From positions 3,224,001 through 3,288,000 of the forward strand of contig NZ_JAUSYY010000001.1 in the NCBI RefSeq assembly GCF_030817175.1: DNA of 64,000 bases, given 5' to 3'. The translations under genes and the position numbers were made by a program. The notes under the pieces are model-generated. The model worked only from the letters and a program-made list of their open reading frames with translations. It did not search any database and was not told the origin of the DNA. Shown here piece after piece: positions 1-8,975 of the stretch (the first letter of the stretch is position 1; the number at the start of each line of letters is the position of its first letter). The DNA is from Agromyces ramosus. GTDB taxonomy: Bacteria; Actinomycetota; Actinomycetes; Actinomycetales; Microbacteriaceae.

Positions 1-310
<310 letters not shown>

Positions 311-336
311 GGGCGCAGCGGATGCCCCGGCTCGCG

Positions 337-1179
337 TCAGCGCGCGGGGAATCCGTTCGGCGTCGCGGTGAGCACCGGCTCGAGCAGTGCCATGCGTTCG
401 CCCTCGAGCCGGAGCGCCGCGAGGTCGCGCTCGCGGCGGAGCGCCGTGACGCCCGCGAGGAAGCGCTCGGGCGGGGCATCCGGCACCGGCGACACGAAGG
501 GCGCCACCTCGGCGGCGAGGGATGCCGCGACTCGCGCCCGGCTCTCGGGCACGAGGTGCGCCACGTTCGTGAAGAACGCGGCGACGCGCCGCGCGACCGG
601 GTCGGGCAGGCGCCCGACGTCGGCGATCGCCGCCCATGCGGTGAGCTCGGCGGGCACGCCGAACGCGGTCGACGGCAGCTTCGGCACTCGTTCGACCTGG
701 CTGTGCGTGCCGGCGAGCAGGTCGCCGAGACGCTTCGACGACGGGTTCAGGAATCCGACGAGCACGGCGAGGCCGCCGAGCGTGAGGTAGATCTCGATCA
801 CGCCGGTGAGCGCCCGGATGAATGCGTGGCGGAACCCGATCGCCCCGCCGTCGTCGCGCACGACGCGCAGCCCGAGCGCGAGCTTGCCGAGTGAACGACC
901 CTTCGACGCCGTCTCGACGGCGGTGGGCAGCACGACGATGCACAGCACGATGCCGCCGATCATGATCGCGCGGAAGGCCGCCTCGTCGACGCCGAGGCCG
1001 GCGAGTGCGAAGAGCAGGCCGATGAAGAGGAGCACGGAGACGAGCACGTCGATCGCGCAACCGCCGCCGCGGATGAGGGCGCTGGCGGGGCGGAGGTCGA
1101 GGGTGACCGCTTCGCCCGTGAGCACGCCCTCGTCGTCGAAGCGGGGGGCCCGATTCCGGACGGTCGTGGAGTCGGCCAT
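337..1179 (-). CDS. RDD family membrane protein
   Basis: A 280-residue membrane protein. The RDD domain occupies about residues 30-165, opening with an Arg-Gly-rich turn and an Asp in the first hydrophobic segment (IRGGGCAIDVLVSVLLF). A second helix follows at about 70-95, then the KGRSLGKLALGLRVV segment typical of the family. Residues from about 170 on form a soluble tail with no recognised domain. The molecular role of RDD proteins is poorly defined; some act in ion or solute transport. It starts only 17 bases from the divergent SpoIIM-family gene. RDD, SpoIIM, DUF58 and MoxR genes cluster together in many actinobacteria, so a shared envelope-related task is an inference. Confidence 0.85.
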   Translation of the reverse strand: MADSTTVRNRAPRFDDEGVLTGEAVTLDLRPASALIRGGGCAIDVLVSVLLFIGLLFALAGLGVDEAAFRAIMIGGIVLCIVVLPTAVETASKGRSLGKLALGLRVVRDDGGAIGFRHAFIRALTGVIEIYLTLGGLAVLVGFLNPSSKRLGDLLAGTHSQVERVPKLPSTAFGVPAELTAWAAIADVGRLPDPVARRVAAFFTNVAHLVPESRARVAASLAAEVAPFVSPVPDAPPERFLAGVTALRRERDLAALRLEGERMALLEPVLTATPNGFPAR

Positions 1180-1181
1180 GG

Positions 1182-1188
1182 ATAGTAT
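1182..1188 (+). promoter_or_regulatory. Overlapping -10-like elements between divergent starts
   Basis: TAGTAT (1183-1188) lies 8 bases before the ATG at 1197. On the other strand the same bases read TACTAT (1187-1182), facing the RDD gene. With 17 bases between the two start codons the promoters must overlap or lie inside the opposing gene. The reverse element is only 2 bases from its ATG, too close for that start to be leaderless from it. Confidence 0.4.
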
Positions 1189-1196
1189 TCAAGCAG

Positions 1197-2192
1197 ATGG
1201 ACCTCGACGCACTCGCCTCCGCCCGCCACGACGACTGGCAGCGTCTCGACGCGCTCGCGCGGGAGCACCGGCTCCGTGGCCCCGAGGCGGACGAGCTCAT
1301 CGAGCGCTACCAGGCGGGGGCATCCGACCTGTCGCTCGTGCAGACCACCGCCGGTTCGACCGCGCTCGGCGACCGCCTCTCCGTGTCGCTCGCGCGAGCG
1401 CGGCTCGCCTTCACGGGCGTGCCCGAGAACCCGTTGCGGCAATTCACCCGGTTCGCCGTCGTGAGCCTCCCCGCCGCCCTCTACCGGCTGCGCTGGCTGA
1501 CGCTCGCCGTCGCGCTCGCGACATTCGCCGTCGCCGCCCTCTACGCCTGGTGGATCGGGAGCGACCCGCGCGTGCTCGCGAACCTCGGCACCGAACGCGA
1601 GCTTCGCCAGATCGCCGAAGAGGGCTTCGTCGCCTACTACTCGGAGAACCCGGCCGCCTCGTTCGCGGGGGCGGTCTGGACCAACAACGCCTGGATCGCC
1701 GCGCAGTGCGTCGCCTTCGGCATCCTCGGCGTCTGGGTGCCGTGGGTGGTCCTGCAGAACGCGCAGAACCTCGGTGTCACCGCCGCCATCATGTTCGCCT
1801 ACGACGAGGCCGACGCATTCTTCCTCTACATCGCCCCGCACGGGCTGCTCGAGCTCACCTGCGTGTTCGTCGCGGCGGCGGCGGGCCTGCGCATCTTCTG
1901 GGCCTGGGTCGCACCGGGACCGCGCCCGCGCGGCGTCGCCCTCGCCGAAGACGCCCGGTCGCTCTTCAGCGTGGCCATAGGGCTCGTCTTCTTCCTCTTC
2001 ATCGCCGGTCTCATCGAGGGATTCGTGACGCCCGCGCCGTGGCCGTGGCCTGTGAAGATCGGCATCGGCGTCCTCGCGCTCGGCGGATTCCTCGCGTACA
2101 TGCTCGTGCTCGGGCGTCGTGCGTGGCTCGCCGGCGAGACGGGCGACCTGCTCGAGTTCGACGCCGGCGCGACGCGCATCGTCGCCGGCTGA
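1197..2192 (+). CDS. Stage II sporulation protein M (SpoIIM)-family membrane protein
   Basis: A 331-residue protein of the SpoIIM/DUF95 family. The N-terminal 80 residues are soluble. They are followed by about five or six hydrophobic segments between residues 85 and 310, with family-typical text around NNAWIAAQCVAFGILGVWVP. In Bacillus, SpoIIM works with SpoIID and SpoIIP in engulfment. In non-sporulating actinobacteria the role is unknown, and sporulation should not be inferred here. It is transcribed divergently from the RDD gene and lies near the MoxR-DUF58 operon, an arrangement seen repeatedly in actinobacteria. The ATG has no clear ribosome binding site and sits 8 bases after TAGTAT, which fits a leaderless transcript. 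Confidence 0.85.
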   Translation: MDLDALASARHDDWQRLDALAREHRLRGPEADELIERYQAGASDLSLVQTTAGSTALGDRLSVSLARARLAFTGVPENPLRQFTRFAVVSLPAALYRLRWLTLAVALATFAVAALYAWWIGSDPRVLANLGTERELRQIAEEGFVAYYSENPAASFAGAVWTNNAWIAAQCVAFGILGVWVPWVVLQNAQNLGVTAAIMFAYDEADAFFLYIAPHGLLELTCVFVAAAAGLRIFWAWVAPGPRPRGVALAEDARSLFSVAIGLVFFLFIAGLIEGFVTPAPWPWPVKIGIGVLALGGFLAYMLVLGRRAWLAGETGDLLEFDAGATRIVAG

Positions 2193-2251
2193 GCCCACTG
2201 CCCCAGAAGGCCGAGTCAGGCGGAGTCGGGCGGCGCCGGCCGCCGGAGACG

Positions 2252-2287
2252 ACGATGGCGGATGCCTCGTGGGACATCCGCCATCGT
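2252..2287. terminator. Bidirectional hairpin terminator
   Basis: Arms of 13 bases (ACGATGGCGGATG at 2252-2264 and its perfect complement at 2275-2287) flank a 10-base loop, between the convergent SpoIIM and aquaporin genes. There is no clear U-tract. It contains the GGATGCC heptamer that recurs across the window. Confidence 0.7.
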
Positions 2288-2305
2288 GAACGCCGACGCG
2301 AAAGG

Positions 2306-3076
2306 CTACGTGGTCAGTGCCGCCGGGCGCTCGAAGACGAGCTTGTAGACGGCGCCGGCGATGATCGCGCCGAGGATCGGGGCGACGATCGACGCCCAGA
2401 CCTGCAGCAGCGCCTCCCCGCCGCCGTAGATCGCGGTCGCGATGGAGCGCGCCGGGTTGAATGAGGCGTTCGAGACCGGGATCGCCACGAGCGCGAGCAT
2501 CGTGAGGGTGAGCCCGATGGCGAGCGGTGCGAAGCCTGCGGCGGCGCGAACGCTCGTGACGCCGAGGATCACGAAGAGGAAGACGGCGGTGGCGATCGTC
2601 TCGACGAGGAGCATCGAGAGGAGCCCGAAGCCGCCGGGCGAGAGCTCGTCGTAGCCGGTCGAGGCACCCTGGAAGGCCACGATGTCGAAGAGCGGCCCGG
2701 TCGAGAGCACCCCGAGCAGGAGCGTGCTCGCGAGGATGCCGCCGACGAGCTGCGCGGCGAGGTAGCCGCCGACCTCACGCCAGGCGAACCGGCCCGCGAC
2801 CGCGAGCCCGAATGTAACGGCGGGGTTGAAGTGACCGCCCGACACCGGTCCGAAGGCGTACGCGCCGACGACGACCGAGAGGCCGAGGGCGAGGGCGACG
2901 CCGAGGAAGCCCACGTTCAGGCCGCCCTCACCGTCCGCGAATCCAGCGGCGAAGATCGCCGCGCCGATGACGCCGAAGACGAGGATGAACGTGCCGAGGA
3001 GTTCGGCCGTGAGCTTCTGGGCGGTGGAGGGGAGCGTGGTCGCGGAGGGCGCGACCACGGTTGCTGCATCGGACAT
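2306..3076 (-). CDS. Aquaporin / MIP family channel
   Basis: A 256-residue major intrinsic protein that should let water or small neutral solutes cross the membrane. Both half-helix motifs are present: HFNPAVTFG after the second membrane span and SFNPARSIA after the fifth, with six predicted spans. The second motif ends in Arg, the usual selectivity-filter position. The ORF is open further upstream, but the start at 3076 (MSDAATVV) is chosen because an AAAGGA ribosome binding site precedes it and the longer N-terminus is Arg-rich and unlike the family. It is monocistronic, with a strong hairpin beyond its stop. Water versus glycerol specificity cannot be read from the motifs alone. Confidence 0.92.
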   Translation of the reverse strand: MSDAATVVAPSATTLPSTAQKLTAELLGTFILVFGVIGAAIFAAGFADGEGGLNVGFLGVALALGLSVVVGAYAFGPVSGGHFNPAVTFGLAVAGRFAWREVGGYLAAQLVGGILASTLLLGVLSTGPLFDIVAFQGASTGYDELSPGGFGLLSMLLVETIATAVFLFVILGVTSVRAAAGFAPLAIGLTLTMLALVAIPVSNASFNPARSIATAIYGGGEALLQVWASIVAPILGAIIAGAVYKLVFERPAALTT

Positions 3077-3248
3077 GGAGATTCCTTTCAGGGGGAGGAC
3101 ACAGAGCGGGCACAACGAAGTCGGCGCACCCCCGGCGGCGCCTCCAGCGACCATATCGAGCGCGCCGCGCCGTACCGGTGAAGCGCGCGCGAATGTTGCG
3201 AGAAACCGACGACGGCGCGCCGTCACGCGGGCTGCGCCGGGCGCCCCG

Positions 3249-4586
3249 TCAGAGCCGCCCCGACGCCTTCAGTTCGAGGTAGAGGTCGGCGAGTGCCGGC
3301 GGCAGCTGCTGCGGCGCGGCGCGCACCGTCAGGCCGCCGAGGCGACGGATGGCGGCCTCGACCCGGGCGCCGTCGAGGAGCGCACGCTCGGCCGCGGCCG
3401 CCGCGTAGGTCTCGTCGAGGTCGCCACGTGCACGGCTCGCCGCGATCAGGCCCGGATCGGCGACGGAAGCCACGATGACCGTGTGCCGCGTCGTGAGCTG
3501 CGGCAGCACCGAGAGGAGCCCGCGCGCCGAGCCCGGGGCATCCGCCGCTGTCAGGAGCACGACGAGCGCGTGCCGGCTCGTGACCCGGCGCACCTGCGCC
3601 GGCACCGCCGCCCAATCGGCCTCGATGAGCTCGGCGTCGATGCCGGCCATCGTGTCGACCATGCGCGCGAGCAGCTCCGGGCCGCTCGACCCGTGCACGC
3701 GACCCCGCAAGCGGCGGTCGTAGGCGAGGAAGTCGACGCGGTCGCCGGCATGCGAGGCGAGGGCCGCGAGCAGCAGGGACGCCTCGTAGCTCGTGTCGAG
3801 TCGCGGTTCGTCGGCGATGCGCGCCGCGGCCGTGCGGGAGGTATCGGCGACGATCACGATGCGGCGGTCGCGCTCGGGGCGCCAGGTGCGCACCATGAGT
3901 CGCATGCTTCCCGGCGCCTCGGGGTCGTTGCGCCGTGCCGTGGCGCGCCAGTCGATGGAGCGCACGTCGTCGCCTCGCACGTACTCGCGAATGGAGTCGA
4001 ACTCGGTGCCCTGCCCCCGGATGAGCAGCGGCGTGCGACCGTCGAGCTCGCGCAGGCGCGTGAGCCGGGCGGGCAGGTGCACGCGGGAGTGGAACGGCGG
4101 CAGCACGCGGATGCGCCCCGGCGCCGCGAGGGTCGCCTGCCGCGACCAGAGGCCGAGCGGCCCTGCGGAGCGGACCGTGACCTGGTCGGTGCGCCGGTCT
4201 CCGCGCCGCCACGGCGAGAACGATTGCGGGATGCGCCGGCGCTCGCCGGGCGGCGCGACGACGGGCGCCCGGTTGGCTCCCGCGAGCCCCGCAGACGGAT
4301 CCCAGCCGTCACGCACGGTGGCGCGGAGCATCCGGGTTCCGAGGTTGCGCACCGCGAGCGAGCCCTCGACCATCTCGCCGAGCCGCACCCGGTCGGGCAG
4401 CTCGCGGGTCAATGCGACGCGGCGCGGCGACGCGGCGAGCGAGAGGTCGAGCACGCCGGCGCCGAGCGCGACCGCGAGCCAGCCCACGAGCGCGAGCCAG
4501 GCCGCCGGCGCACCCGCGAGCCCCGCCGCGACGACGGGGATGACGCCGAGGGCGACGAGGAGCGCGAACCGACCGGTCAGTGCCAT
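3249..4586 (-). CDS. DUF58 domain protein
   Basis: A 445-residue protein with two hydrophobic segments near the N-terminus (about 8-25 and 27-50), then a soluble region. The DUF58 signature lies at about residues 190-225 (GTEFDSIREYVRGDDVRSIDW). It is followed by a von Willebrand A-like fold containing IVIVADTS. DUF58 proteins are usually encoded beside MoxR ATPases and are thought to act with them as chaperone-like partners for membrane or metal-binding complexes; the substrate is unknown. It is the last gene of a five-gene operon and starts one base after the moxR stop codon. Confidence 0.88.
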   Translation of the reverse strand: MALTGRFALLVALGVIPVVAAGLAGAPAAWLALVGWLAVALGAGVLDLSLAASPRRVALTRELPDRVRLGEMVEGSLAVRNLGTRMLRATVRDGWDPSAGLAGANRAPVVAPPGERRRIPQSFSPWRRGDRRTDQVTVRSAGPLGLWSRQATLAAPGRIRVLPPFHSRVHLPARLTRLRELDGRTPLLIRGQGTEFDSIREYVRGDDVRSIDWRATARRNDPEAPGSMRLMVRTWRPERDRRIVIVADTSRTAAARIADEPRLDTSYEASLLLAALASHAGDRVDFLAYDRRLRGRVHGSSGPELLARMVDTMAGIDAELIEADWAAVPAQVRRVTSRHALVVLLTAADAPGSARGLLSVLPQLTTRHTVIVASVADPGLIAASRARGDLDETYAAAAAERALLDGARVEAAIRRLGGLTVRAAPQQLPPALADLYLELKASGRL

Positions 4587-4587
4587 G

Positions 4588-5577
4588 TCAGAGCGGCACC
4601 TGGACCTGCTGCACGATCGAGCGCAGCACCTGGTCGACCGAGACGCCCTCGAGCTCCGCCTCGGGACGCAACTGCACCCGGTGCCGCCACACGGGCAGCA
4701 GCATCGCCTGCACGTGGTCGGGCGTCAGCGACTCGTATCCGGTGAGCCACGCCCAGGCCTTCGACGCGGCCAGCAGTCCGGTCGTGCCACGGGGGCTCAC
4801 GCCGAGCCGCATCGAGGGGCTCCGACGAGTGGCGCGGGCGAGGTCGACGAGGTAGCCGAGGACGTCTTCCTCGACACGCACCGCAGATGCCGCGGCACGC
4901 GCCGCGGCGAGCTCGGCTGCCCCGAGCACGGGCTCGACGCCGGCTGCGGCGAGGTCGTGCGGGTCGAACCCGTCGGCATGGCGGCGGAGCAGCGACACCT
5001 CGTCGATCCGCTCGGGCACCTCGAGCACGAGCTTCAGCAGGAACCGGTCGAGCTGGGCCTCGGGCAGCGAGTACGTGCCCTCGTACTCGATGGGGTTCTG
5101 CGTCGCGGCGACCATGAACGGATCAGGCAGCGGCCGGGTTACTCCGTCGGCCGAGACCTGCCGTTCCTCCATGGCCTCGAGCAGCGCCGACTGGGTCTTC
5201 GGCGGCGTGCGGTTGATCTCGTCGGCGAGGAGGATGTTCGTGAACACCGGGCCTTCACGGAAGGCGAACTCGCCCGAGCGCGGGTCGTAGGCGAGCGAGC
5301 CCGTGACGTCGCCCGGCATGAGGTCGGGCGTGAACTGCAGGCGCCGGGTGTCGAGCTCGAGCGTGCGGCTGAGGGTGCGGACGAGCAGCGTCTTGGCGAC
5401 GCCCGGCACGCCCTCGAGCAGCACGTGGCCGCGTGTCAGCAGGGCGATGATGAGGCCGGTCACGGCGCCGTCTTGACCGACGACGGCCTTGCCGACCTCG
5501 GTGCGCACGCGGTTCAGTGCGGTGCGGAGCTCTTCATCGGTGAGCGCGCCGTTGATCGGCACGGCGGGATCGGTCAT
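4588..5577 (-). CDS. MoxR-type AAA+ ATPase
   Basis: A 329-residue cytosolic ATPase of the MoxR/RavA group. The Walker A loop is GVPGVAKT (about 55-62). Walker B is LLADEINR followed by TPPKTQSALLEAMEE. A sensor segment reads ATQNPIEYEGTYSLPEAQLDRF, and the C-terminal lid spans about 230-329. MoxR enzymes are proposed to remodel or assemble partner proteins using ATP. The first codons overlap the upstream DUF4350 gene by 4 bases, and the DUF58 gene follows one base after its stop, so all are probably co-translated. The substrate is unknown. Confidence 0.93.
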   Translation of the reverse strand: MTDPAVPINGALTDEELRTALNRVRTEVGKAVVGQDGAVTGLIIALLTRGHVLLEGVPGVAKTLLVRTLSRTLELDTRRLQFTPDLMPGDVTGSLAYDPRSGEFAFREGPVFTNILLADEINRTPPKTQSALLEAMEERQVSADGVTRPLPDPFMVAATQNPIEYEGTYSLPEAQLDRFLLKLVLEVPERIDEVSLLRRHADGFDPHDLAAAGVEPVLGAAELAAARAAASAVRVEEDVLGYLVDLARATRRSPSMRLGVSPRGTTGLLAASKAWAWLTGYESLTPDHVQAMLLPVWRHRVQLRPEAELEGVSVDQVLRSIVQQVQVPL

Positions 5578-6911
5578 GGTCGCCTTCCTGCGGGGTCATC
5601 GCGGTGGTCGCGATGGTCGGGATCGTCGTCGTCGCGATGATGGTCGGATGCCGGTGCACCGAGCACTCGGCGCACCTCGCCTTCGAGTCGGGCGAGCTCG
5701 CCCGCGAGGTCGACGAGTTCGCGGTCGGTCGAGGGGACGTCGTCGACGAGCAGTCGCCTGACACCGGACGGATCCCGCCCGGTGGCCTGAGCCGCGGCAT
5801 CCGTCACCTGGTCGACGGCGGTGGAGCGGGGGAGTCGGAGCATCGCCGCGATGCGGCCGAGTGCGCCGACCCGCAGCTGGTCGAGCGCATGCACGCGCGC
5901 GGCGCTGCGTGCGTAGAGCCGGGCCCGGCCCGCACTCGTCTCACCGGCCGGAACATGCACGGGCAACTGCTCGACGACGAGCGGGCCGAACCGGCGCCCA
6001 CGCCAGATGCCGGCGACGACGACCACGACGATGAGCAGCACGATGACGGGGCTCACCCAGCCGGGAGTGAGCTCGCCCATCGTTGGCGCCGTCGCGACGT
6101 CGCTGTCGCCCGGGCCAGGCAGGTACCAGACGAGGTCGTCGGCTGCCCCGGCGAGCCCGATCGCGAGGGCCGCGTTCCCGGCCTCGGCGATGCGGCCGTT
6201 CTCGAAGACGGTCGTCGCGGCGACGAGCACGAGCTCGCCGCCCGACTCGCCTTCGCCCGCCGCAACGGCGTAGCCGAAGTCGCCGTCGGCGAAGCAGCCC
6301 TGCCAGCCCGCCTCGGCCGCGGGGTCGTCGATCGTGAGCAGGTCCTGGCCTTCGGAGAGCTCCCCGGCCCGCTCGGCCGCCCCCAGCTCGCACGCCACCT
6401 CATCGAGGGGACCGCTCGCGGCGCCGGCGTGACGCACCCCCGGCGCGATCGCCTCGAGCGCGCCGAAGCCCGGAGCGATGACGACGAGGCGATCGGCCGC
6501 GCCGGCGAGCTCGGTGAGCCGGTCGTCATCGAGCAGGCCCTGCTCGTCGAAGAGCACGACGGTCGCACCCTGTCCGGCTAGATCGATCGCGACCTCGAAC
6601 GAGCGCGCGTCGGTCACGGTGACGCCGTGATCTCGCAGCACCTCCACGAGCGCCTTCGACCCGACCGGGCCGGGGTTGTCGGCGCCGAGCGCCGGCCCTG
6701 GCGGCCGGACGCCGCCCTGGATCACGAGCACCACGAGCGCACCGAGCACCAGCACGGCGGCGATCACGATCCACGCCCGTCGCCCGCGCAGGAATGCACG
6801 GAAGGTCGGGGTCACGGTCGGGGTCGCGCTCGTGCTGCTCGCTGCAGCGCCGTCGTCGACGCTGGAACCCTCGACATCGGCCGTGACGGATGCCTCGGCT
6901 GCCGCCCTCAT
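5574..6911 (-). CDS. DUF4350 domain membrane protein
   Basis: A 445-residue protein with an acidic, Ser/Ala-rich N-terminal tail and a membrane span at about residues 47-67. Next comes a DUF4350 region of about 170 residues (GSKALVEVLRDHGVTVTDARSFE and a following FDEQGLL stretch), a second span at about 285-305, and a cytosolic C-terminal region rich in Arg and Asp/His. DUF4350 resembles class I glutamine-amidotransferase-like folds but I see no catalytic triad. It overlaps its neighbours by 4 bases on both sides within the MoxR operon. Function unknown; an extracytoplasmic sensing role is speculative. Confidence 0.82.
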   Translation of the reverse strand: MRAAAEASVTADVEGSSVDDGAAASSTSATPTVTPTFRAFLRGRRAWIVIAAVLVLGALVVLVIQGGVRPPGPALGADNPGPVGSKALVEVLRDHGVTVTDARSFEVAIDLAGQGATVVLFDEQGLLDDDRLTELAGAADRLVVIAPGFGALEAIAPGVRHAGAASGPLDEVACELGAAERAGELSEGQDLLTIDDPAAEAGWQGCFADGDFGYAVAAGEGESGGELVLVAATTVFENGRIAEAGNAALAIGLAGAADDLVWYLPGPGDSDVATAPTMGELTPGWVSPVIVLLIVVVVVAGIWRGRRFGPLVVEQLPVHVPAGETSAGRARLYARSAARVHALDQLRVGALGRIAAMLRLPRSTAVDQVTDAAAQATGRDPSGVRRLLVDDVPSTDRELVDLAGELARLEGEVRRVLGAPASDHHRDDDDPDHRDHRDDPAGRRP

Positions 6912-7591
6912 CGGGCCATCCCCGCGTGCGGGCCGGGCGCCGCGGTCTCACGCTCGAGTTCCTCGTCACCGGCCGGCCGTGTGGCCGTGAGCTCCGGCTC
7001 GAGTGCCGTGACCTGCTCGTACTCGGCGGCGGTGCCCGCGCGCCCGAGGTAGCGCACCCCGTCGAAGCCGGCTGCGGCGGTTCGCAGGTCGGCCGCATGG
7101 CTGGGGAACGGCCGGCTCGCGGCATCCGCGAATCCCCGTGCCGTCGTGCCGGGGTGCACTTGCACGAGGTCGCGTTCGACGACCCCGCGAACGACCGCAC
7201 GGAACCGCTCCTCGATCGCGAGCGGCCAATCGCCCGCCGCCGCCGCGGCCTCGGCCGCGCGGCGCAGCACCTCGAGACCGCGGCGATCATGATCGTCGAA
7301 CAGGGGGACGGGAGCATGCTGCCGGCGTCGCAGTCGCGGGACGCCGAAGACGAGGAACCCGACGATCAGCAGGACGGCGACGAGGAGGACGAGGAGGAGG
7401 TTGAGGATCGGCCCCGGCACTCCCGTCGCGCCCTCGAAGAGACTCAGGAACCAGTCGCGGATCGCCTGCATGGCCAAGTCGAACGGGGTCGGCTGCGCGG
7501 CCTGGTACTCGGGCTTCTGCAGCTCCTCTTCGAGCCACCGGCGCGCCTCGGGCGCGTCGGGATCGACCGGGGTGCCACGGAGCCGAGTCAC
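6908..7591 (-). CDS. DUF4129 domain protein
   Basis: A 227-residue protein starting at a GTG that overlaps the stop of the upstream gene (GTGA). One membrane span lies at about residues 61-83, with a cytosolic DUF4129 region after it containing RAVVRGVVERDLV and the GTTARGFADAA segment. DUF4129 resembles the C-terminal region of some transglutaminase-like membrane proteins. The open frame extends further upstream, but that part is out-of-frame translation of the preceding gene. It is the second gene of the operon that includes MoxR and DUF58. Function unknown. Confidence 0.85.
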   Translation of the reverse strand: MTRLRGTPVDPDAPEARRWLEEELQKPEYQAAQPTPFDLAMQAIRDWFLSLFEGATGVPGPILNLLLVLLVAVLLIVGFLVFGVPRLRRRQHAPVPLFDDHDRRGLEVLRRAAEAAAAAGDWPLAIEERFRAVVRGVVERDLVQVHPGTTARGFADAASRPFPSHAADLRTAAAGFDGVRYLGRAGTAAEYEQVTALEPELTATRPAGDEELERETAAPGPHAGMAR

Positions 7592-8805
7592 GACCCGCTG
7601 GGGCCGGCCGCGCCGACGGCGCCGGGCGATTCGGGAACCCCGTACGGGTCGCCGACGGGCTGGCCGGCGTCGCGCAGCTCGACATGGCGCACGAGTTCGA
7701 GATCGAGTCCCTCTTTTCGCATGCGCAGGTCGATGTAGATGACCGCGACGAGCGCCGCCTGCACGACCGCGGTGATGGCGCCGATGAGGAGCGAGAGGAT
7801 GACGGTGACGACGGTGGTGACGATCGTGATGGTGAGGTACGCGCCCGAGGCGGTCGGGTCGACGATCGCCGCGACGATCGTGCCGATGAGCGAGACCGGC
7901 TGCACCACGACCTGGGCGGCGATGTTCAGGATCACCGCGACGAGCAGGAGCGTGCCGAAGGTGCGCCAGAAGTAGCCGTTGGTCAACTGCCACGAGCGGC
8001 GCACGGCGGCACCGATGCCTGCGCGCTCGAGCACGATCACGCTCGGCACGAGCGAGACCTTCGTGCCGATCCACACCCCGAGCGCCGCGAACCCGAGACC
8101 CGCGAAGAGCGCGACGACGATCGCGACGACGAGGGCGGTCGTCGAGGTGACGGCCGCCACCACGATGAGCGCCACGAACGCGGCGATCACGAGGAGGATC
8201 GCACCGGTGAAGATCGCCGTCCAGCCGAGCAGGGGCCAGATGCGCTTGGCGGCTCGTCGCCACAGGGCACCGAAGCCGAGTCGTTCGCCGAGGGTGCCGC
8301 TCGCGACCTCGACCACCATGACGCCCTGGAGGAAGGCGCTCGCCACGAGCGAGATCGCCACCGGAACGAGCATGAGGAGGAGGAATCCGCCCACCGCGCC
8401 CGAGAGGATCGCGTCGGCGTCGGCGCTCGACACGTTCTCGACCCTCGAGAACACGAAGAGCGCGAACGGCACGAAGACGGCGAGCGTCGCGAGGACCGAG
8501 ACGAGCTGCACGACGAGTCCACTGCCGAAGGTCGCGGCCGGGTTGCGGCGCAGCACGCGGAACGGCGCCCAGAGCAGCGTGCCGAATCCGAGCGGGCGCA
8601 GCGGCAGCAGCCCTGGCTTCGGCGGCGGCGTCCATGCTCCCGGAGGCATGGGCGGCGGCACCATGCCGGCATACGGGCCGGCGGATGCCGCGGCACCGGG
8701 TGCCTGCGGAGGCGTCGGTGCGGCGCCATACGGCGTGCCCGTGGCATCCGGAACCGAACCACCCGCGGGTGCGCCGCCGGGCGCCTGCCAGTCGTGATCT
8801 GACAC
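7588..8805 (-). CDS. Multi-span membrane protein, first gene of the MoxR-DUF58 operon
   Basis: A 405-residue protein starting at GTG 8805, preceded by a strong GGAAGGAG ribosome binding site. The first 65 residues are Pro/Gly/Ala-rich and low complexity. After them come about six hydrophobic segments, including ATFGSGLVVQLVSVLATLAVFVPFALFVF shortened here to its core LVVQLVSVLATLAVF. The C-terminus is Arg-rich and then Gly/Pro-rich. It resembles the membrane domain found in some glycerophosphodiester phosphodiesterases, with no catalytic domain, so no enzymatic role is proposed. It leads the operon and diverges from mtrA. Confidence 0.8.
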   Translation of the reverse strand: MSDHDWQAPGGAPAGGSVPDATGTPYGAAPTPPQAPGAAASAGPYAGMVPPPMPPGAWTPPPKPGLLPLRPLGFGTLLWAPFRVLRRNPAATFGSGLVVQLVSVLATLAVFVPFALFVFSRVENVSSADADAILSGAVGGFLLLMLVPVAISLVASAFLQGVMVVEVASGTLGERLGFGALWRRAAKRIWPLLGWTAIFTGAILLVIAAFVALIVVAAVTSTTALVVAIVVALFAGLGFAALGVWIGTKVSLVPSVIVLERAGIGAAVRRSWQLTNGYFWRTFGTLLLVAVILNIAAQVVVQPVSLIGTIVAAIVDPTASGAYLTITIVTTVVTVILSLLIGAITAVVQAALVAVIYIDLRMRKEGLDLELVRHVELRDAGQPVGDPYGVPESPGAVGAAGPSGS

Positions 8806-8910
8806 CTGTGTGGGCTCCTTCCGGCGGGGTTTCCCAATGCTCGCACATTTCCCCGGTCGGACGCGGGCCGCACACGGGCTTTGTCCGGCCGACTCTCGGG
8901 CTCGAACGGC

Positions 8911-8916
8911 TACGCT
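8911..8916 (+). promoter_or_regulatory. -10 element of the mtrAB operon
   Basis: TACGCT about 60 bases before mtrA predicts a transcript start near 8923 and a leader of about 50 bases. I see no convincing -35 box. Confidence 0.4.
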
Positions 8917-8975
8917 TGACCCACTGCAGTAGGCCGACGGGGTGTCGGCCCCGAAGAACCGACGGAATCGAACGG

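Noticed and set aside
806..2464. Very long Arg/Pro/Ala-rich open frames antisense or out of frame with the RDD, SpoIIM, DUF58, secA and kgd genes
   Set aside because: They are by-products of about 70% GC with few stop codons. Their translations are low-complexity Arg/His/Pro/Ala text with no domains and they overlap well-identified genes.
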